DNA of 64,000 bases from an uncultured Clostridia bacterium (GCA_948857205.1 CAQPRV010000041.1:36151-100150); one strand, 5' to 3'; shown: positions 1-9,980, numbered from the stretch's first letter. Program-made: numbers and translations. The notes: generated from the letters alone by a model not told the origin.

Positions 1-58
1 AATTTAAATAACTTGGTAAAGATGAGAAAGAGAGCAAACAATATTTAAGGAGGAAAAA

Positions 59-3000
59 ATGAAGTTTTTTACTAGAAATGGTATTATACATAAGATAATA
101 ATTTCAGTTTCAATTGTATTAGTAACAATTTTTTCAGTTCCACAACGTTCTTATGGTGGTTTTGCAGAAGCTCTTGGAAGTACGTTATTAAAAGAATTAC
201 TTCAATTAGTTTCTGTTGCAGGAGATATTGCTATGGGATTACTAAATAGTGTTATGCTTGGAACAGATGGTGTAGGATCAGCAATGTTACCAAAAGATGA
301 TGTTAACTTAAAAAGTGGTAGCGGTTCTTGGTTATATTTAAGTAATAAATTGGCAAATAGTGATTATGATTATGTATTTGAACCAGGAAGAATTAATACA
401 AAAGCATTTAAAGGAACAGAATATGAAATTCCAAATATGTTATATTCACCAGAAAACATTTTTGCTAATAAGATAGCTGCATTAGATGTTAATTTTTTGA
501 GAAGGAATGAGTATCAAGAAGTAACAGGTTCTAAATCAGCTATAGAAAAATCAAGATCAGCTGCTGGAAAGTTAAGTAATATTATTTCTTCATGGTATAA
601 ATCCTTTAGAAATATAGCAATTGTTGGATTATTGTCAGTATTAATTTATCTGGGTATTAGAATTACAATTAGTTCTACAGCTGTTGATAAAGCAAAATAT
701 AAAGAAAATATGAATAATTGGTTTGTTGCATTATGTCTTGTATTTGTAATTCACTTTATTATGTCAGGTATTTTAATGTTAACAGATAAGGTTACAGAAA
801 TATTTGATACAGAGATTAATAATGGAATAAAAATAAAGGAAAGTGGAGAAAACATTGCATTTAAAACAAATTTAACAGGTTTAGTAAGATTTAGAGCTCA
901 ATCTTCTGATGTACAAGAGGTAGCAGCATATACTGTAGTGTATGTAGCATTAGTATTTTATACATATAGATTTACATTTCTTTATTTTAAGAGATTCTTA
1001 TATATGGCCTTTTTTACAATGATAGCACCATTAGTTGCATTAACATATCCAATTGATAAAATGGGAGATGGACAAGCACAAGCATTTAATTTGTGGTTTA
1101 AGGAATACACAATGAATGCGATAATTCAACCAGTACATCTGATTTTATATACTGTATTTGTAACATCTTCTGCTGAATTAGCACAGGAAAATGTTATATA
1201 TGCATTAGTTGCAATAGGATTTTTAATTCCAGCAGAGAAGTTTATTAAGAGCATGTTTAAACTTGATAAAGCTTCAACACCAAGCGGATTGGGATCATTT
1301 GCTGGAGGTGCTTTAGCAATGCAAGGATTGAATAAATTAGGTTCACTAATGGGTGGAGGACATAAGAAAGGAGGATCTTCTAATGGTGATGATTCAGGTT
1401 CATCAGATTCATCTGATAGAAGAATAAGAATGCAAGAAAGACCTACTTTAGGAAGCTTTGGTGGTGATTCAGATGACGAAGATAATAATAATGATGGTAA
1501 TGATAACGATGATTATGGAATGGATTATTATCAACATGATGGACAGGATGATGGTGAAGGAGACGATTATGATGATTCAGATATTGATATGATAGATCCA
1601 CCAATTGAAGAACCAGAGCCTTATTTTGAAGGTCAAGACGAAATGGATAGATTAGGAGAGGAATTAGATCAATATGATAATAATGATATATATATGAATC
1701 CTGAACTAGGTGCTAAACAGATGAGATATCAAGAGTTAGATGCACAAAAAAGGCAATGGCAAGAAGATCAAGAACGACAAAATGAAGAGCAAATGGAAGA
1801 TCAAGAGGAAGAACAAGGACAAGCACAATTAAATGTACCACCACGTGGTTATGACCCAGCGATAGGAGAAGAACAAAATCCTGAACCTGAAGAAGATTCT
1901 GATATTAATGCAGATCAAGGACCTCAAGAGCTTCCAGGATGGAAGAAGAAATTGGCAATAAAAGGTGCTAAATCATTAGCAAAGGGTACTTGGAAAGCTA
2001 CTAAAGGTATTACTAAATTTGGTTTATCTACAGCAGGAACAGTAGCAGGAGCAACGATAGGATTTGGAGCAGGAATTGCAACAGGAGAAGGTGTATTTAA
2101 AGCTGCTCAATATGCTGCAACAGGAGGAGCATTTGGTAGAAGCTTAGGTAAAAATGTAGGAGGATTAGTTGATAAATTACCAAATAATCCATATAGATCT
2201 GCTAAAAATGCTAAAAATAAAATAATTGATAAAAAGAACGATATTAGAGAAATGATAAATGAGCAAAAATATGGCACAGGATATGCTAGACAACAAAGAG
2301 CGATAGAAAATAATGAATTAGCAAAAAAAGACTTTATGAATAATAAAAAAGAAAAAAGTAAATATCAAGATATGGCAGCAAGAATTTATAATAATACAGG
2401 AAAGAGTTACAGTGCAAAAGATTTAATGAATGCAAGTTATGATTATCAACAAGCAGGAATTACAGATGAAGATGATATTGAAAGAGGATTAACATTAGAA
2501 GCAAACCATGGTGGTATAAACGGAGATTATCATCAAAAGACGGTAGATGTTATGGACTTTGCAAGATCACAATCAGTTAAAAAAGATTCAATTACAGATG
2601 AAAAGAAACGTACAGCACTTGAAGGTGTAGTACAAAGTAAGGTAAGAGGAACTTCAAATCAATTAGAAGTTATGAATTCATTAGCAGAAGCATACGGATT
2701 AGGAGATTACTACAAAAAAGTTGGAAAAATAGGAAAACCTGCTACCCCACCACAACAAACATCTCAAACAGGAGCACAAGGGCAAGCTGGATCAAATGAA
2801 AATGGAGGAACATCAAGATCAGGAACACAGAGACCAACAGGAACAAGGGGAAGATCAAGAGGTTCAGGAACACAAAGACCAACTGGATCAAATGAAAATG
2901 GAGGAACATCAGGATCAGGAACACAGAGACCAACAGGAACAAGAGGAAGACCAAGAGGTTCAGGAGCACAAAGACCAGCTGGAACAGGTGGAAATACACA

Positions 3001-3118
3001 ACCAACAGGATCACAAAATCCAACAGGAGCAAATAGAAATGGAAATCCAGCAGGGACATCAACATCTCAACCAAATGGAGGAGCACCAACTGGCTCTAAT
3101 GGAACGTCAGCAGAATAA
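59..3118 (+). CDS. VirB6/TrbL-like T4SS membrane protein
   Basis: Predicted polytopic membrane component of a type IV secretion or conjugation channel. A hydrophobic N-terminal segment (about residues 9-28, signal or anchor) is followed by membrane segments near 185-205, 220-244, 287-333 and 353-400, the pattern of the VirB6/TrbL family. The cytosolic or exported tail is unusual: an Asp/Glu/Asn-rich stretch (about 435-620), a Gly/Ala-rich hydrophobic patch (about 658-700), a charged region, and a Gly/Thr/Gln/Pro C-terminus (about 905-1019) built partly from two 32-residue repeats. At 1019 residues it is much longer than a core VirB6. The start is set by AAGGAGG at 47-53. It is followed at 20 bp by the next gene, and a peptidoglycan hydrolase lies downstream, as in Gram-positive T4SS loci. 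Family assignment rests on topology and context, not on a specific motif. Confidence 0.6.
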   Translation: MKFFTRNGIIHKIIISVSIVLVTIFSVPQRSYGGFAEALGSTLLKELLQLVSVAGDIAMGLLNSVMLGTDGVGSAMLPKDDVNLKSGSGSWLYLSNKLANSDYDYVFEPGRINTKAFKGTEYEIPNMLYSPENIFANKIAALDVNFLRRNEYQEVTGSKSAIEKSRSAAGKLSNIISSWYKSFRNIAIVGLLSVLIYLGIRITISSTAVDKAKYKENMNNWFVALCLVFVIHFIMSGILMLTDKVTEIFDTEINNGIKIKESGENIAFKTNLTGLVRFRAQSSDVQEVAAYTVVYVALVFYTYRFTFLYFKRFLYMAFFTMIAPLVALTYPIDKMGDGQAQAFNLWFKEYTMNAIIQPVHLILYTVFVTSSAELAQENVIYALVAIGFLIPAEKFIKSMFKLDKASTPSGLGSFAGGALAMQGLNKLGSLMGGGHKKGGSSNGDDSGSSDSSDRRIRMQERPTLGSFGGDSDDEDNNNDGNDNDDYGMDYYQHDGQDDGEGDDYDDSDIDMIDPPIEEPEPYFEGQDEMDRLGEELDQYDNNDIYMNPELGAKQMRYQELDAQKRQWQEDQERQNEEQMEDQEEEQGQAQLNVPPRGYDPAIGEEQNPEPEEDSDINADQGPQELPGWKKKLAIKGAKSLAKGTWKATKGITKFGLSTAGTVAGATIGFGAGIATGEGVFKAAQYAATGGAFGRSLGKNVGGLVDKLPNNPYRSAKNAKNKIIDKKNDIREMINEQKYGTGYARQQRAIENNELAKKDFMNNKKEKSKYQDMAARIYNNTGKSYSAKDLMNASYDYQQAGITDEDDIERGLTLEANHGGINGDYHQKTVDVMDFARSQSVKKDSITDEKKRTALEGVVQSKVRGTSNQLEVMNSLAEAYGLGDYYKKVGKIGKPATPPQQTSQTGAQGQAGSNENGGTSRSGTQRPTGTRGRSRGSGTQRPTGSNENGGTSGSGTQRPTGTRGRPRGSGAQRPAGTGGNTQPTGSQNPTGANRNGNPAGTSTSQPNGGAPTGSNGTSAE
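2789..2980 (+). repeat. Two tandem 96-bp coding repeats
   Basis: Two adjacent 96-bp units (2789-2884 and 2885-2980) differ at only a few bases and encode a 32-residue Gly/Thr/Arg/Gln-rich motif, including GTQRPTG. They lie in frame within the tail of the VirB6-like gene. Unit number could change by slippage or recombination without breaking the frame. Confidence 0.85.
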
Positions 3119-3138
3119 TAAGAAAGAGGGCAGAAACC

Positions 3139-4086
3139 ATGCATAATTTAATTAGATATTATAATAAAAATAGATTTAAAGTATGGATAGCCATTTTTAT
3201 AATTATATTTATACTAATATTAATACAAGTGCTTAATTCATTTGCAAAACAGAGAAGGATTGAAAAACAGAATAATATAGAAAAAGAAACAACATCTAAT
3301 GTTGTTTCTTATAATAATGAAAGCAAAACAATAATGTCAGGAGACGAAGTATCTGACGAATATAAAAACGATTTTGGTCAACTAATAGATGAATTTTTTA
3401 CACACTGTATTAATCATGAACCACAAAAGGCATATGATTTGCTATCAAATAATATAAAGAATTTAAAATATAAAACTGAGGAATTATTCGAAGAATTATA
3501 TTATAAAGAAAGATTTGAAGGGAATAAAAAATATTCATTTCAGTCTTGGTCAAAAAGTAATGATATTTATATATATCAAGTAAAAATATTTGAAGATATG
3601 CTATCAACAGGTAAAAATAGCGAAGAGAGCTATCAAGAAGACTTTGTAACAATTGTACCAGAAGGTGGAGACTTTAAGCTAAATATTGATAAATACATAG
3701 GTAGAAAAGAGATATTTAAAAAGGCTAGTAATGATATCTTACAAATAAGTGCACAAATTGTAGATATATACATGTATAGTGAAATTTACACATTAAATGT
3801 AAAAAATAATACTGATGAAACAATATTATTAGATACAAGAAAGAAAACTAATACTACATATTTAGTGGATAATCTAGATAATAAATTTTATTCATTACTA
3901 TATGAAAATAAAGAAAGTGACTTAATAATAGAACCAAATGAGATGAAAACAATAAAAATAAAATTTAATGATGCTTATAGAGAAAATCTAGAAATAAAAG
4001 AAATAAACTTTGAAAATATCGTTAATTATGAAGAATACAAGCAAAATAATGATGTAGAAGATAACACTTTAAAGATAGAAATTTAA
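3139..4086 (+). CDS. Single-pass extracytoplasmic protein of the T4SS-like locus
   Basis: A 315-residue protein with a short basic N-terminus, one membrane segment (about residues 14-33) and a long Lys/Asp/Asn-rich exterior region. Residues about 75-190 (starting near FGQLIDEFFTHC) look like an NTF2-like or VirB8/TcpC-type alpha+beta fold, judged from pattern only. The C-terminal part (about 195-315) resembles a beta-rich domain of the DUF4352 sort. It sits between a VirB6-like protein and a wall hydrolase, with 20 bp and 12 bp gaps, so co-transcription is likely. A role as a periplasm-side or wall-side assembly factor of the channel is inference. Start ATG follows a GAGGG-type ribosome site. 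Confidence 0.5.
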   Translation: MHNLIRYYNKNRFKVWIAIFIIIFILILIQVLNSFAKQRRIEKQNNIEKETTSNVVSYNNESKTIMSGDEVSDEYKNDFGQLIDEFFTHCINHEPQKAYDLLSNNIKNLKYKTEELFEELYYKERFEGNKKYSFQSWSKSNDIYIYQVKIFEDMLSTGKNSEESYQEDFVTIVPEGGDFKLNIDKYIGRKEIFKKASNDILQISAQIVDIYMYSEIYTLNVKNNTDETILLDTRKKTNTTYLVDNLDNKFYSLLYENKESDLIIEPNEMKTIKIKFNDAYRENLEIKEINFENIVNYEEYKQNNDVEDNTLKIEI

Positions 4087-4098
4087 ATTTATAAGAGG

Positions 4099-7000
4099 GT
4101 GATTAAAATTATTTTAAATATTTTAAAAAATAAAGCAGAAAAAGTAGCTGAAAAAGCAACTAAAAATATGCCCCTAAAAATGGCAGCCATGGTAAGCACA
4201 GTTATTACTACATTATTTACAATAATACCACTTTTATTAATATCAAGTGTTATTCTAATAGTAGTTGTTGCAATTGATTGGGTAACAGAATTATTTACAG
4301 CAAAAGCAAATGCTAAAGAAATATATAGTGATTTTAAAGTTGAAGACATGTCAGATATAATTCAAATTAAGGAGAATAGCGAAGGTGAATACTATTTAGA
4401 TTTTATTGATGATATTGATGAAGTATTAGAAAATTATATAAATAAGGTAAATACACAATCAGGATATCATAATCTTCCTAAAGATTTAGATTTTTTAAAA
4501 GATATTTTAAAAGCAGAAGTATGTATGAAATACCCTAATTTAGGAGGAAATGTGCCAGAAGATGGTGATGGATTCCAAGGAGTAGTTAACTTTAGAAGAG
4601 TAACACCAGATAAAGATATTGGAGTAATGGTAAATACAGGAGCTGGAAAAACAACAGTAATTGAAGAAGAAACAGTTGATGATATTGTACAAATTAGTGA
4701 ATATGAGGAATTTGTAAAGGGATGGGAAAAAAATAAAAAGCTAAAATTAATAAATAGAGCAATAGTATATAAAGAAAGAGAATCTAAATTACATCCAGGT
4801 ACAGGAACAGGATATTTTGATGTACAATATAGAGAAGATTCAGATAAAAAATTAATGATTCCAAAAGGAAGTACAGTTACATATACAGGAAATTATAAAA
4901 ATAGTGTTAATTCCTTAACTAAGAAAACTACTACATATGTTGAAGTAAAATATGAAGATATTACAGGATATATTTTAGCTCAGACTTTAATTACTAAAGA
5001 TGGTGATGATGCAGAGCATATTACTGAAGAAATTAGTAAAGTTAAAGATGTAAAAACAACTTCAAGAGCAAAAGGCTTAATAATGGGACAAGAAGGGAAA
5101 ACGTATACAATTGCAATAGCAGCAGGTCATAATAATACAGATAATACAGGTGCTTCATCAGGAGAACTAGTAGAAGAAGAATTAACAATAAAAGTTGCAG
5201 AAAAGGTTGAAGAATTATTAAAAGATTATTCTAATGTAAAAGTTGTACAAACAGGTAGTACTTCTGATAATCCTGGAGGAATTAAATTAAGTCAAAGAAG
5301 ACAATTGGCTAGAGATGCGAACCCTGATTTATGTATTCAGATACACTTTAATGCTGGTGGAGGTACTGGATCAGAGGTAATTTATAAAAAAGATGATGGA
5401 ATATCACAAGAACTTGCTGAAATTTTATCAAAAACTATTTCAAATTCTATGGGAATAAAAAATAGGGGAGAAGGAAGTGACATAGAGAAAAGTGGAAAGA
5501 GTCTAACTATTATAGAAAATGCAGCTAGTACAGGATTTCCTTCTGTAGTAACAGAGGGAGCGTTTATTGATGGAAGTCCAGATGCAGATATAATTAAAAG
5601 TCAAAATGGAATTATAAAATATGCTCAAGGAATAGTTGAAGGACTTAATGAATATTTTAAATCAGAACATAAAGGACATTCTTCTACTCATAAAGAACAT
5701 GAAACTGTTACTACTAGTATAAGATCAAATATAAATAATTTAAAATATATTCCTTTAGATGATTTTAGACAACTAGTTAATGAAAATGATACAAGAGCAT
5801 TGAAATTGCTTACTCTAGATGAAGAAAAAAAGGTAATTACAGCTACTTGGTACATAGACGAAGAAGGAAATATTATAGTTGTAGAAAATCCTCCAGTTGA
5901 TTTAACTACTACTTTACAACAATATATTGTACCATTTGAATATTTGATGTTTTTCTATATAGATAGCAATTATGAAGACTTTTCAAAAGATTTAGCAGAT
6001 GTAATATTGAAGTCTGAAGTAGTAATAGCTGTTCAAGATAATATTACTACAACTCAAAAAGTTACAGTAACTCAATATAAAACAGAAGCAAGTGATAGTA
6101 GATTTTCTACTGGTTGGACTGATTCTGGAAGTACTAAATTAATTACAGAAGAGGTAAGTACTTCAACTAATGTTACTTATGTTGATACTTGGTGTGTTAA
6201 AACATATAATGATGTAAGTTATAGTACAAAGTCTTTAGGAATGGGTGATAAAGATAAAATTACTATTAATGTTAGTGGAACAGTTAATGAGTCAACTTCA
6301 AATACATTGACTGATGCACAGGTAACTGAAAGTGGGTCTGCTTCAGGTGGAGTAGATGCAGAAGGAAATCCAATTACTTATAATTATGTTAATTATTCTA
6401 GAGAGTCTATTACTACAGATATTATTGCTAATGAGTATGAATTTGGTAATAATCATACTAAAGGTGTAGAGAATAAGTTTATAAAGTTATATCATAAACA
6501 TAATATGGTTGGTAAGGTTAGAAGTAGTGGATATTTATTTTCTATTATTGAACAAAATGAAAAGACTGCAAATTTGCTTAATTTGACTAAGTATTTAATT
6601 TATAAGGCTACTGACATGGAATTTGGTGTAGTAGAATATGAATTTGGAGAATTTGAATTAAAAGATTTTAAAGAGACAGATAGTAGCGAAAGTGGTAGCA
6701 CTAGTATATATGCCAGTGGAAGTGCTTTATTAGAATATTTAAAAGCATGGGAAGGTCATGAAGGATTAAGTCCTAATGGTAAAAAATATAAAATTGGACT
6801 TGTTAAAGAAAATAGAACAGTAGGATATGGAATAGATTTAGAGACTAGTGGTTTAGAACCAAGATTTAAAAAAGCAGGATATTCTACAAATGTAGGAGAT
6901 TATGTAGATGTAGATTTTGTTGATAATTTAACAAAGGAAGAGTTAGAAACTAAACGTAATAGGGTTATTAGTATAACTTCTAAATGCAAGCCACCATTAA

Positions 7001-7734
7001 ATGAACAACAAATAGATGCTTTAGCAGTCGTTACATATCAATATGGAAATATTGGAAATTTTGTTGAAATGTATGCCAAATATGGAAATACAGAGGAATT
7101 AAGAAACCATTGTCAATCATATAAAACAGGAGGTGGATTTAATGCAAATGGATATTATTTTACAACAAAGATAGGTGGAAATCCAGAAAGTAACGGTAGA
7201 TGTGATGCCAATTGGAAATTATTCCATGAAGGTAAATATACAGATCAATCTGGAAAGGAAATAAAAGTTGCGACATCAACATCATCAAAAGGAGAAATTG
7301 TACAAAATGCAATAAAAGTTCATGAATATGTAAGAAAAAATGGGTATTATTATGAACAAGCTGGTATTACACTTCCTAACACTAAAACTAAAACAATAGA
7401 CTGTAGTTCATTTGTAACATGGGTTTTAGTGGAATCAAATGTAAAAGGATTTACAAAAGGAATGTATCAATGGAATTCAGGAACTTTTGATAGCAATCCA
7501 AATGGATGGAAAGTTGTAAAAGAATCAGAAGCACAACCAGGAGATATACTAGTATACAGTTCACATGTAGAAATTGTGGCAAAAGAAAGTGATTCAAGTA
7601 GTAGCAAATTTATAGTTTATAACTGTGGAGGTAATTCTTCAATAAAAGCAAGTGGAACTAAAGAGTTACCAGAATCTAGTTCATCAGCTCATACTAAATC
7701 ACAGATTTTAAAAATATTGAGAGTAACAAAATAA
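4099..7734 (+). CDS. Membrane-anchored three-enzyme peptidoglycan hydrolase (amidase, GH24 lysozyme, NlpC/P60)
   Basis: A 1211-residue VirB1/CwlT-like wall-remodelling protein. One membrane anchor (about residues 33-58) is followed by an SH3-like region (about 215-305), then an Amidase_3 N-acetylmuramoyl-L-alanine amidase (about 335-520) with Zn ligands H344, E359 and H416 and catalytic E486. A Thr/Ser-rich linker region follows. Next is a GH24 phage-type lysozyme (about 875-1050) with E885 and the T907-VGYG motif. Last is an NlpC/P60-like peptidase (about 1075-1211) with C1102 (DCSS) and H1156. CwlT of ICEBs1 has only lysozyme plus NlpC/P60; the added amidase is unusual. Presumably it opens the wall for the secretion channel encoded around it. 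Start is uncertain: GTG at 4099 lies inside the GAGGGTGA ribosome site, so ATT at 4108 (five bases behind it) is an alternative. Confidence 0.85.
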   Translation: MIKIILNILKNKAEKVAEKATKNMPLKMAAMVSTVITTLFTIIPLLLISSVILIVVVAIDWVTELFTAKANAKEIYSDFKVEDMSDIIQIKENSEGEYYLDFIDDIDEVLENYINKVNTQSGYHNLPKDLDFLKDILKAEVCMKYPNLGGNVPEDGDGFQGVVNFRRVTPDKDIGVMVNTGAGKTTVIEEETVDDIVQISEYEEFVKGWEKNKKLKLINRAIVYKERESKLHPGTGTGYFDVQYREDSDKKLMIPKGSTVTYTGNYKNSVNSLTKKTTTYVEVKYEDITGYILAQTLITKDGDDAEHITEEISKVKDVKTTSRAKGLIMGQEGKTYTIAIAAGHNNTDNTGASSGELVEEELTIKVAEKVEELLKDYSNVKVVQTGSTSDNPGGIKLSQRRQLARDANPDLCIQIHFNAGGGTGSEVIYKKDDGISQELAEILSKTISNSMGIKNRGEGSDIEKSGKSLTIIENAASTGFPSVVTEGAFIDGSPDADIIKSQNGIIKYAQGIVEGLNEYFKSEHKGHSSTHKEHETVTTSIRSNINNLKYIPLDDFRQLVNENDTRALKLLTLDEEKKVITATWYIDEEGNIIVVENPPVDLTTTLQQYIVPFEYLMFFYIDSNYEDFSKDLADVILKSEVVIAVQDNITTTQKVTVTQYKTEASDSRFSTGWTDSGSTKLITEEVSTSTNVTYVDTWCVKTYNDVSYSTKSLGMGDKDKITINVSGTVNESTSNTLTDAQVTESGSASGGVDAEGNPITYNYVNYSRESITTDIIANEYEFGNNHTKGVENKFIKLYHKHNMVGKVRSSGYLFSIIEQNEKTANLLNLTKYLIYKATDMEFGVVEYEFGEFELKDFKETDSSESGSTSIYASGSALLEYLKAWEGHEGLSPNGKKYKIGLVKENRTVGYGIDLETSGLEPRFKKAGYSTNVGDYVDVDFVDNLTKEELETKRNRVISITSKCKPPLNEQQIDALAVVTYQYGNIGNFVEMYAKYGNTEELRNHCQSYKTGGGFNANGYYFTTKIGGNPESNGRCDANWKLFHEGKYTDQSGKEIKVATSTSSKGEIVQNAIKVHEYVRKNGYYYEQAGITLPNTKTKTIDCSSFVTWVLVESNVKGFTKGMYQWNSGTFDSNPNGWKVVKESEAQPGDILVYSSHVEIVAKESDSSSSKFIVYNCGGNSSIKASGTKELPESSSSAHTKSQILKILRVTK

Positions 7735-7750
7735 AATAGGAGGTGTTGTA

Positions 7751-9067
7751 TTGGAGAAAGTAAAAAGACTAATAATTTTGTTATCAGTAATTATAGTAAT
7801 AGTTTTAATAATTTTTCTGATAATTAGAATAAAAATAAATCATACAGGTTCCGATTTTCAGGAAATTGAGAGTGAAAAGATAGCTAATTATGAAGCAGAA
7901 AATAAACTAGTAAAAGAGAAAAATAGAAATAAGTACTTTGCTATAGAAGAAATATATAATAGTTTTTTAGATGCTAACTTATATCAAAATAATGAATATG
8001 TATATAATATGTTAGACAAAGATTATATACAAAATAAAAATATAAATAAAGAAAATGTATTCAGTAAAGTAAATATATTTAATATAGACAATTTAAGTGA
8101 ATATCAAGCAGATATGACAAAGCTTAGCTTTAATATAGATGATGTATATTGTATTGAGAAATCTGCAAATATAACTATATATTTTGTATATGGCAATATT
8201 GTAGATAAGATAAAGAATCAAAATGAACAGTATAATCTTATGGTAGAAATGGATTCAAAGAATCAAACATTTTATATTTTACCGCAAGAATATATGGAAG
8301 AAAATAATTATATTGATAGCACAAAAATTGCAGAATGTAATATTTCAATAGACGAAATTAAAGAAAATGATTATAATACATTTCAGTTTAATAATATAGA
8401 TGATATTACAATAATGAATAGATATTTATCAAAATATCAAAATTCAATTGTAGATAATCTAGAAAAGTCTTATGATTTTTTAGATGAAGAATACAAAAAA
8501 GTAAAATTTAATAATTATTCAGAGTATAAAAAATATGTAGAAGATAATATGAAAGATATATTATCTATAACAATTGTTAAATATAAAATAAATGAAAAAG
8601 AAGATAGTAATGAATATATTTTTATAGATCAATTTGATAATTATTATATTTTAAAAGAAAATGCTATAATGGATTATAAAATAATGCTTGATACATACAC
8701 TTTAGATACTCAAGAATTCATAGATAAATATGAAACTGAAAATCTTCAAACTAAAATAGGGATGAATGTTGATAAAATTATTAGAGCACTAAATATTCAT
8801 GATTATAATTATATATATAATAAATTGGATGATAATTTTAAAAATAATAATTTCGATACAATAGAAAAATTTGAAGAATATATGAAAACAAATTATCCAC
8901 ATAGATATGATGTACAATACTATAAATTTAAAGAAGAATTAGGAGTATATGAACAATCAATAGATTTAATACCAAAGGATAATAGCAATACTGAAGAAAC
9001 GAGTATGAATATAATAATGAAATTAAAAGAAAATACAGATTTTGTAATGTCATTCAACATAAAATAA
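7751..9067 (+). CDS. Single-pass extracytoplasmic protein with repeated NTF2-like modules
   Basis: A 438-residue protein with an N-terminal membrane segment (about residues 6-27) and an exterior region very rich in Asn, Lys, Asp, Ile and Tyr. Related segments seem to recur: each starts with a helix ending in 'Y..L...Y' followed by 'F.....EY..Y' (about residues 45-100, 215-260, 335-375). This suggests three NTF2-like/VirB8-like modules in one chain. It starts with TTG, set by AGGAGGTG at 7738-7745 with five-base spacing. It is the last gene of the four-gene block and ends directly at a REP-type inverted pair. It may be a T4SS scaffold similar to TcpC; I do not recognise a named family. Confidence 0.5.
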   Translation: MEKVKRLIILLSVIIVIVLIIFLIIRIKINHTGSDFQEIESEKIANYEAENKLVKEKNRNKYFAIEEIYNSFLDANLYQNNEYVYNMLDKDYIQNKNINKENVFSKVNIFNIDNLSEYQADMTKLSFNIDDVYCIEKSANITIYFVYGNIVDKIKNQNEQYNLMVEMDSKNQTFYILPQEYMEENNYIDSTKIAECNISIDEIKENDYNTFQFNNIDDITIMNRYLSKYQNSIVDNLEKSYDFLDEEYKKVKFNNYSEYKKYVEDNMKDILSITIVKYKINEKEDSNEYIFIDQFDNYYILKENAIMDYKIMLDTYTLDTQEFIDKYETENLQTKIGMNVDKIIRALNIHDYNYIYNKLDDNFKNNNFDTIEKFEEYMKTNYPHRYDVQYYKFKEELGVYEQSIDLIPKDNSNTEETSMNIIMKLKENTDFVMSFNIK

Positions 9068-9068
9068 T

Positions 9069-9095
9069 GCCATTGGGGACGGAGAAATTTGGCAA
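9069..9095 (+). repeat. REP-type repeat copy 1 (forward)
   Basis: Forward copy with core GGGGACGGAGAA between GCCATT and TTTGGCAA. It begins 2 bp after the stop codon of the 438-residue protein gene. With copy 2 it forms a 27-bp stem with one mismatch. Confidence 0.9.
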
Positions 9096-9162
9096 TTTCA
9101 ATTGAGTTTTTTTATAAAAGAATGTAACAATATTTTTATATAACTAAAACTTAAATAAAAAA

Positions 9163-9190
9163 TTGCCAAATTTCTCCGTCCCTAATGGCA
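9163..9190 (-). repeat. REP-type repeat copy 2 (inverted)
   Basis: Inverted copy ending 3 bp before the stop codon of the convergent J-domain gene. The pair 9069-9095/9163-9190, separated by 67 bp, can fold in the RNA of either strand and probably ends both convergent transcripts. Confidence 0.9.
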
Positions 9191-9192
9191 TT

Positions 9193-9885
9193 TTACATAT
9201 TAAATATTTTTAAAATTAAATCTACAAGATAATGTAAAATTTTATTTTCTTCATACATATTTATAAAAAAATTTCTAATAAAGGGAATTTGCCATAAAAC
9301 AACTACAATAAATACAAAAATAATTAAAGATAGAAATCCATTAATATAATCTTTAAATGTTTTTTTATATCTGATTCTATATCCCCTATTTTTTAAATCT
9401 TGAATATATGCATCATGATATGCTTTATTAATTGCATCATTCATTTTCTTATTATACTGCTTTTGAAACTCTGCTTGTTGTCTTGCTCGTCTTACCTTTT
9501 CATCAAGATTTTGGTATGATGGTTGAGTATTTTCATAAGACTGATAATTATTTTGCTCATAATCTGCATTAATATTTGATTTAGTATTGTTATAGTCATT
9601 ATTTGTTTGATAATTTGTATCTGTATTTGTATCTTCATCTTTATCTTTTATATTTTGTTGATATTTATATTCAATTTCTTGATTATATTTTTCTCTTTTT
9701 TCTGGATTAGATAATATTTCATATGCTTCGTTAATTAATTTTAGTTTTTCTTCACATTCCTGCTTTTTTGAGCCTTCTTGTAAATCTGGATGGTATTTCT
9801 TCACTAATGTTTTGTATGCTTTTTCTACTATTTCTGTAGATGCTTTTTTATCTATTTCTAAAATTTCATAATAATTTTTATCCAT
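9193..9885 (-). CDS. J-domain protein with C-terminal membrane anchor
   Basis: A 230-residue co-chaperone-like protein. Residues about 3-68 are a canonical J domain (YYEILEID, then the invariant HPD, then [17 protein letters not shown]), which stimulates DnaK ATPase. A Gln/Asn/Tyr-rich linker (about 70-125) and a charged helix (about 128-165) follow, then a hydrophobic segment (about 182-205) ends the protein in the membrane. It lacks the G/F region, zinc fingers and CTD of full DnaJ, so it is a class III J protein. ATG follows GAAAGGAAA. It is convergent with the T4SS-like block and shares a REP hairpin with it; it could recruit DnaK to the envelope, which is inference. Confidence 0.85.
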   Translation of the reverse strand: MDKNYYEILEIDKKASTEIVEKAYKTLVKKYHPDLQEGSKKQECEEKLKLINEAYEILSNPEKREKYNQEIEYKYQQNIKDKDEDTNTDTNYQTNNDYNNTKSNINADYEQNNYQSYENTQPSYQNLDEKVRRARQQAEFQKQYNKKMNDAINKAYHDAYIQDLKNRGYRIRYKKTFKDYINGFLSLIIFVFIVVVLWQIPFIRNFFINMYEENKILHYLVDLILKIFNM

Positions 9886-9935
9886 AACAAGTTTCCTTTC
9901 TATATTATTAAATATAACATAAAAATAAAAATTGT

Positions 9936-9962
9936 GCCATTGGGGATGGAGAATTTTAGCAA
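9936..9962 (+). repeat. REP-type repeat copy 3 (forward, degenerate)
   Basis: Forward copy with two changes in the core region (GGGGATGGAG, TTTTAGCAA), upstream of the first patatin gene. Confidence 0.75.
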
Positions 9963-9980
9963 TTTTTTATGATTTTTTTT

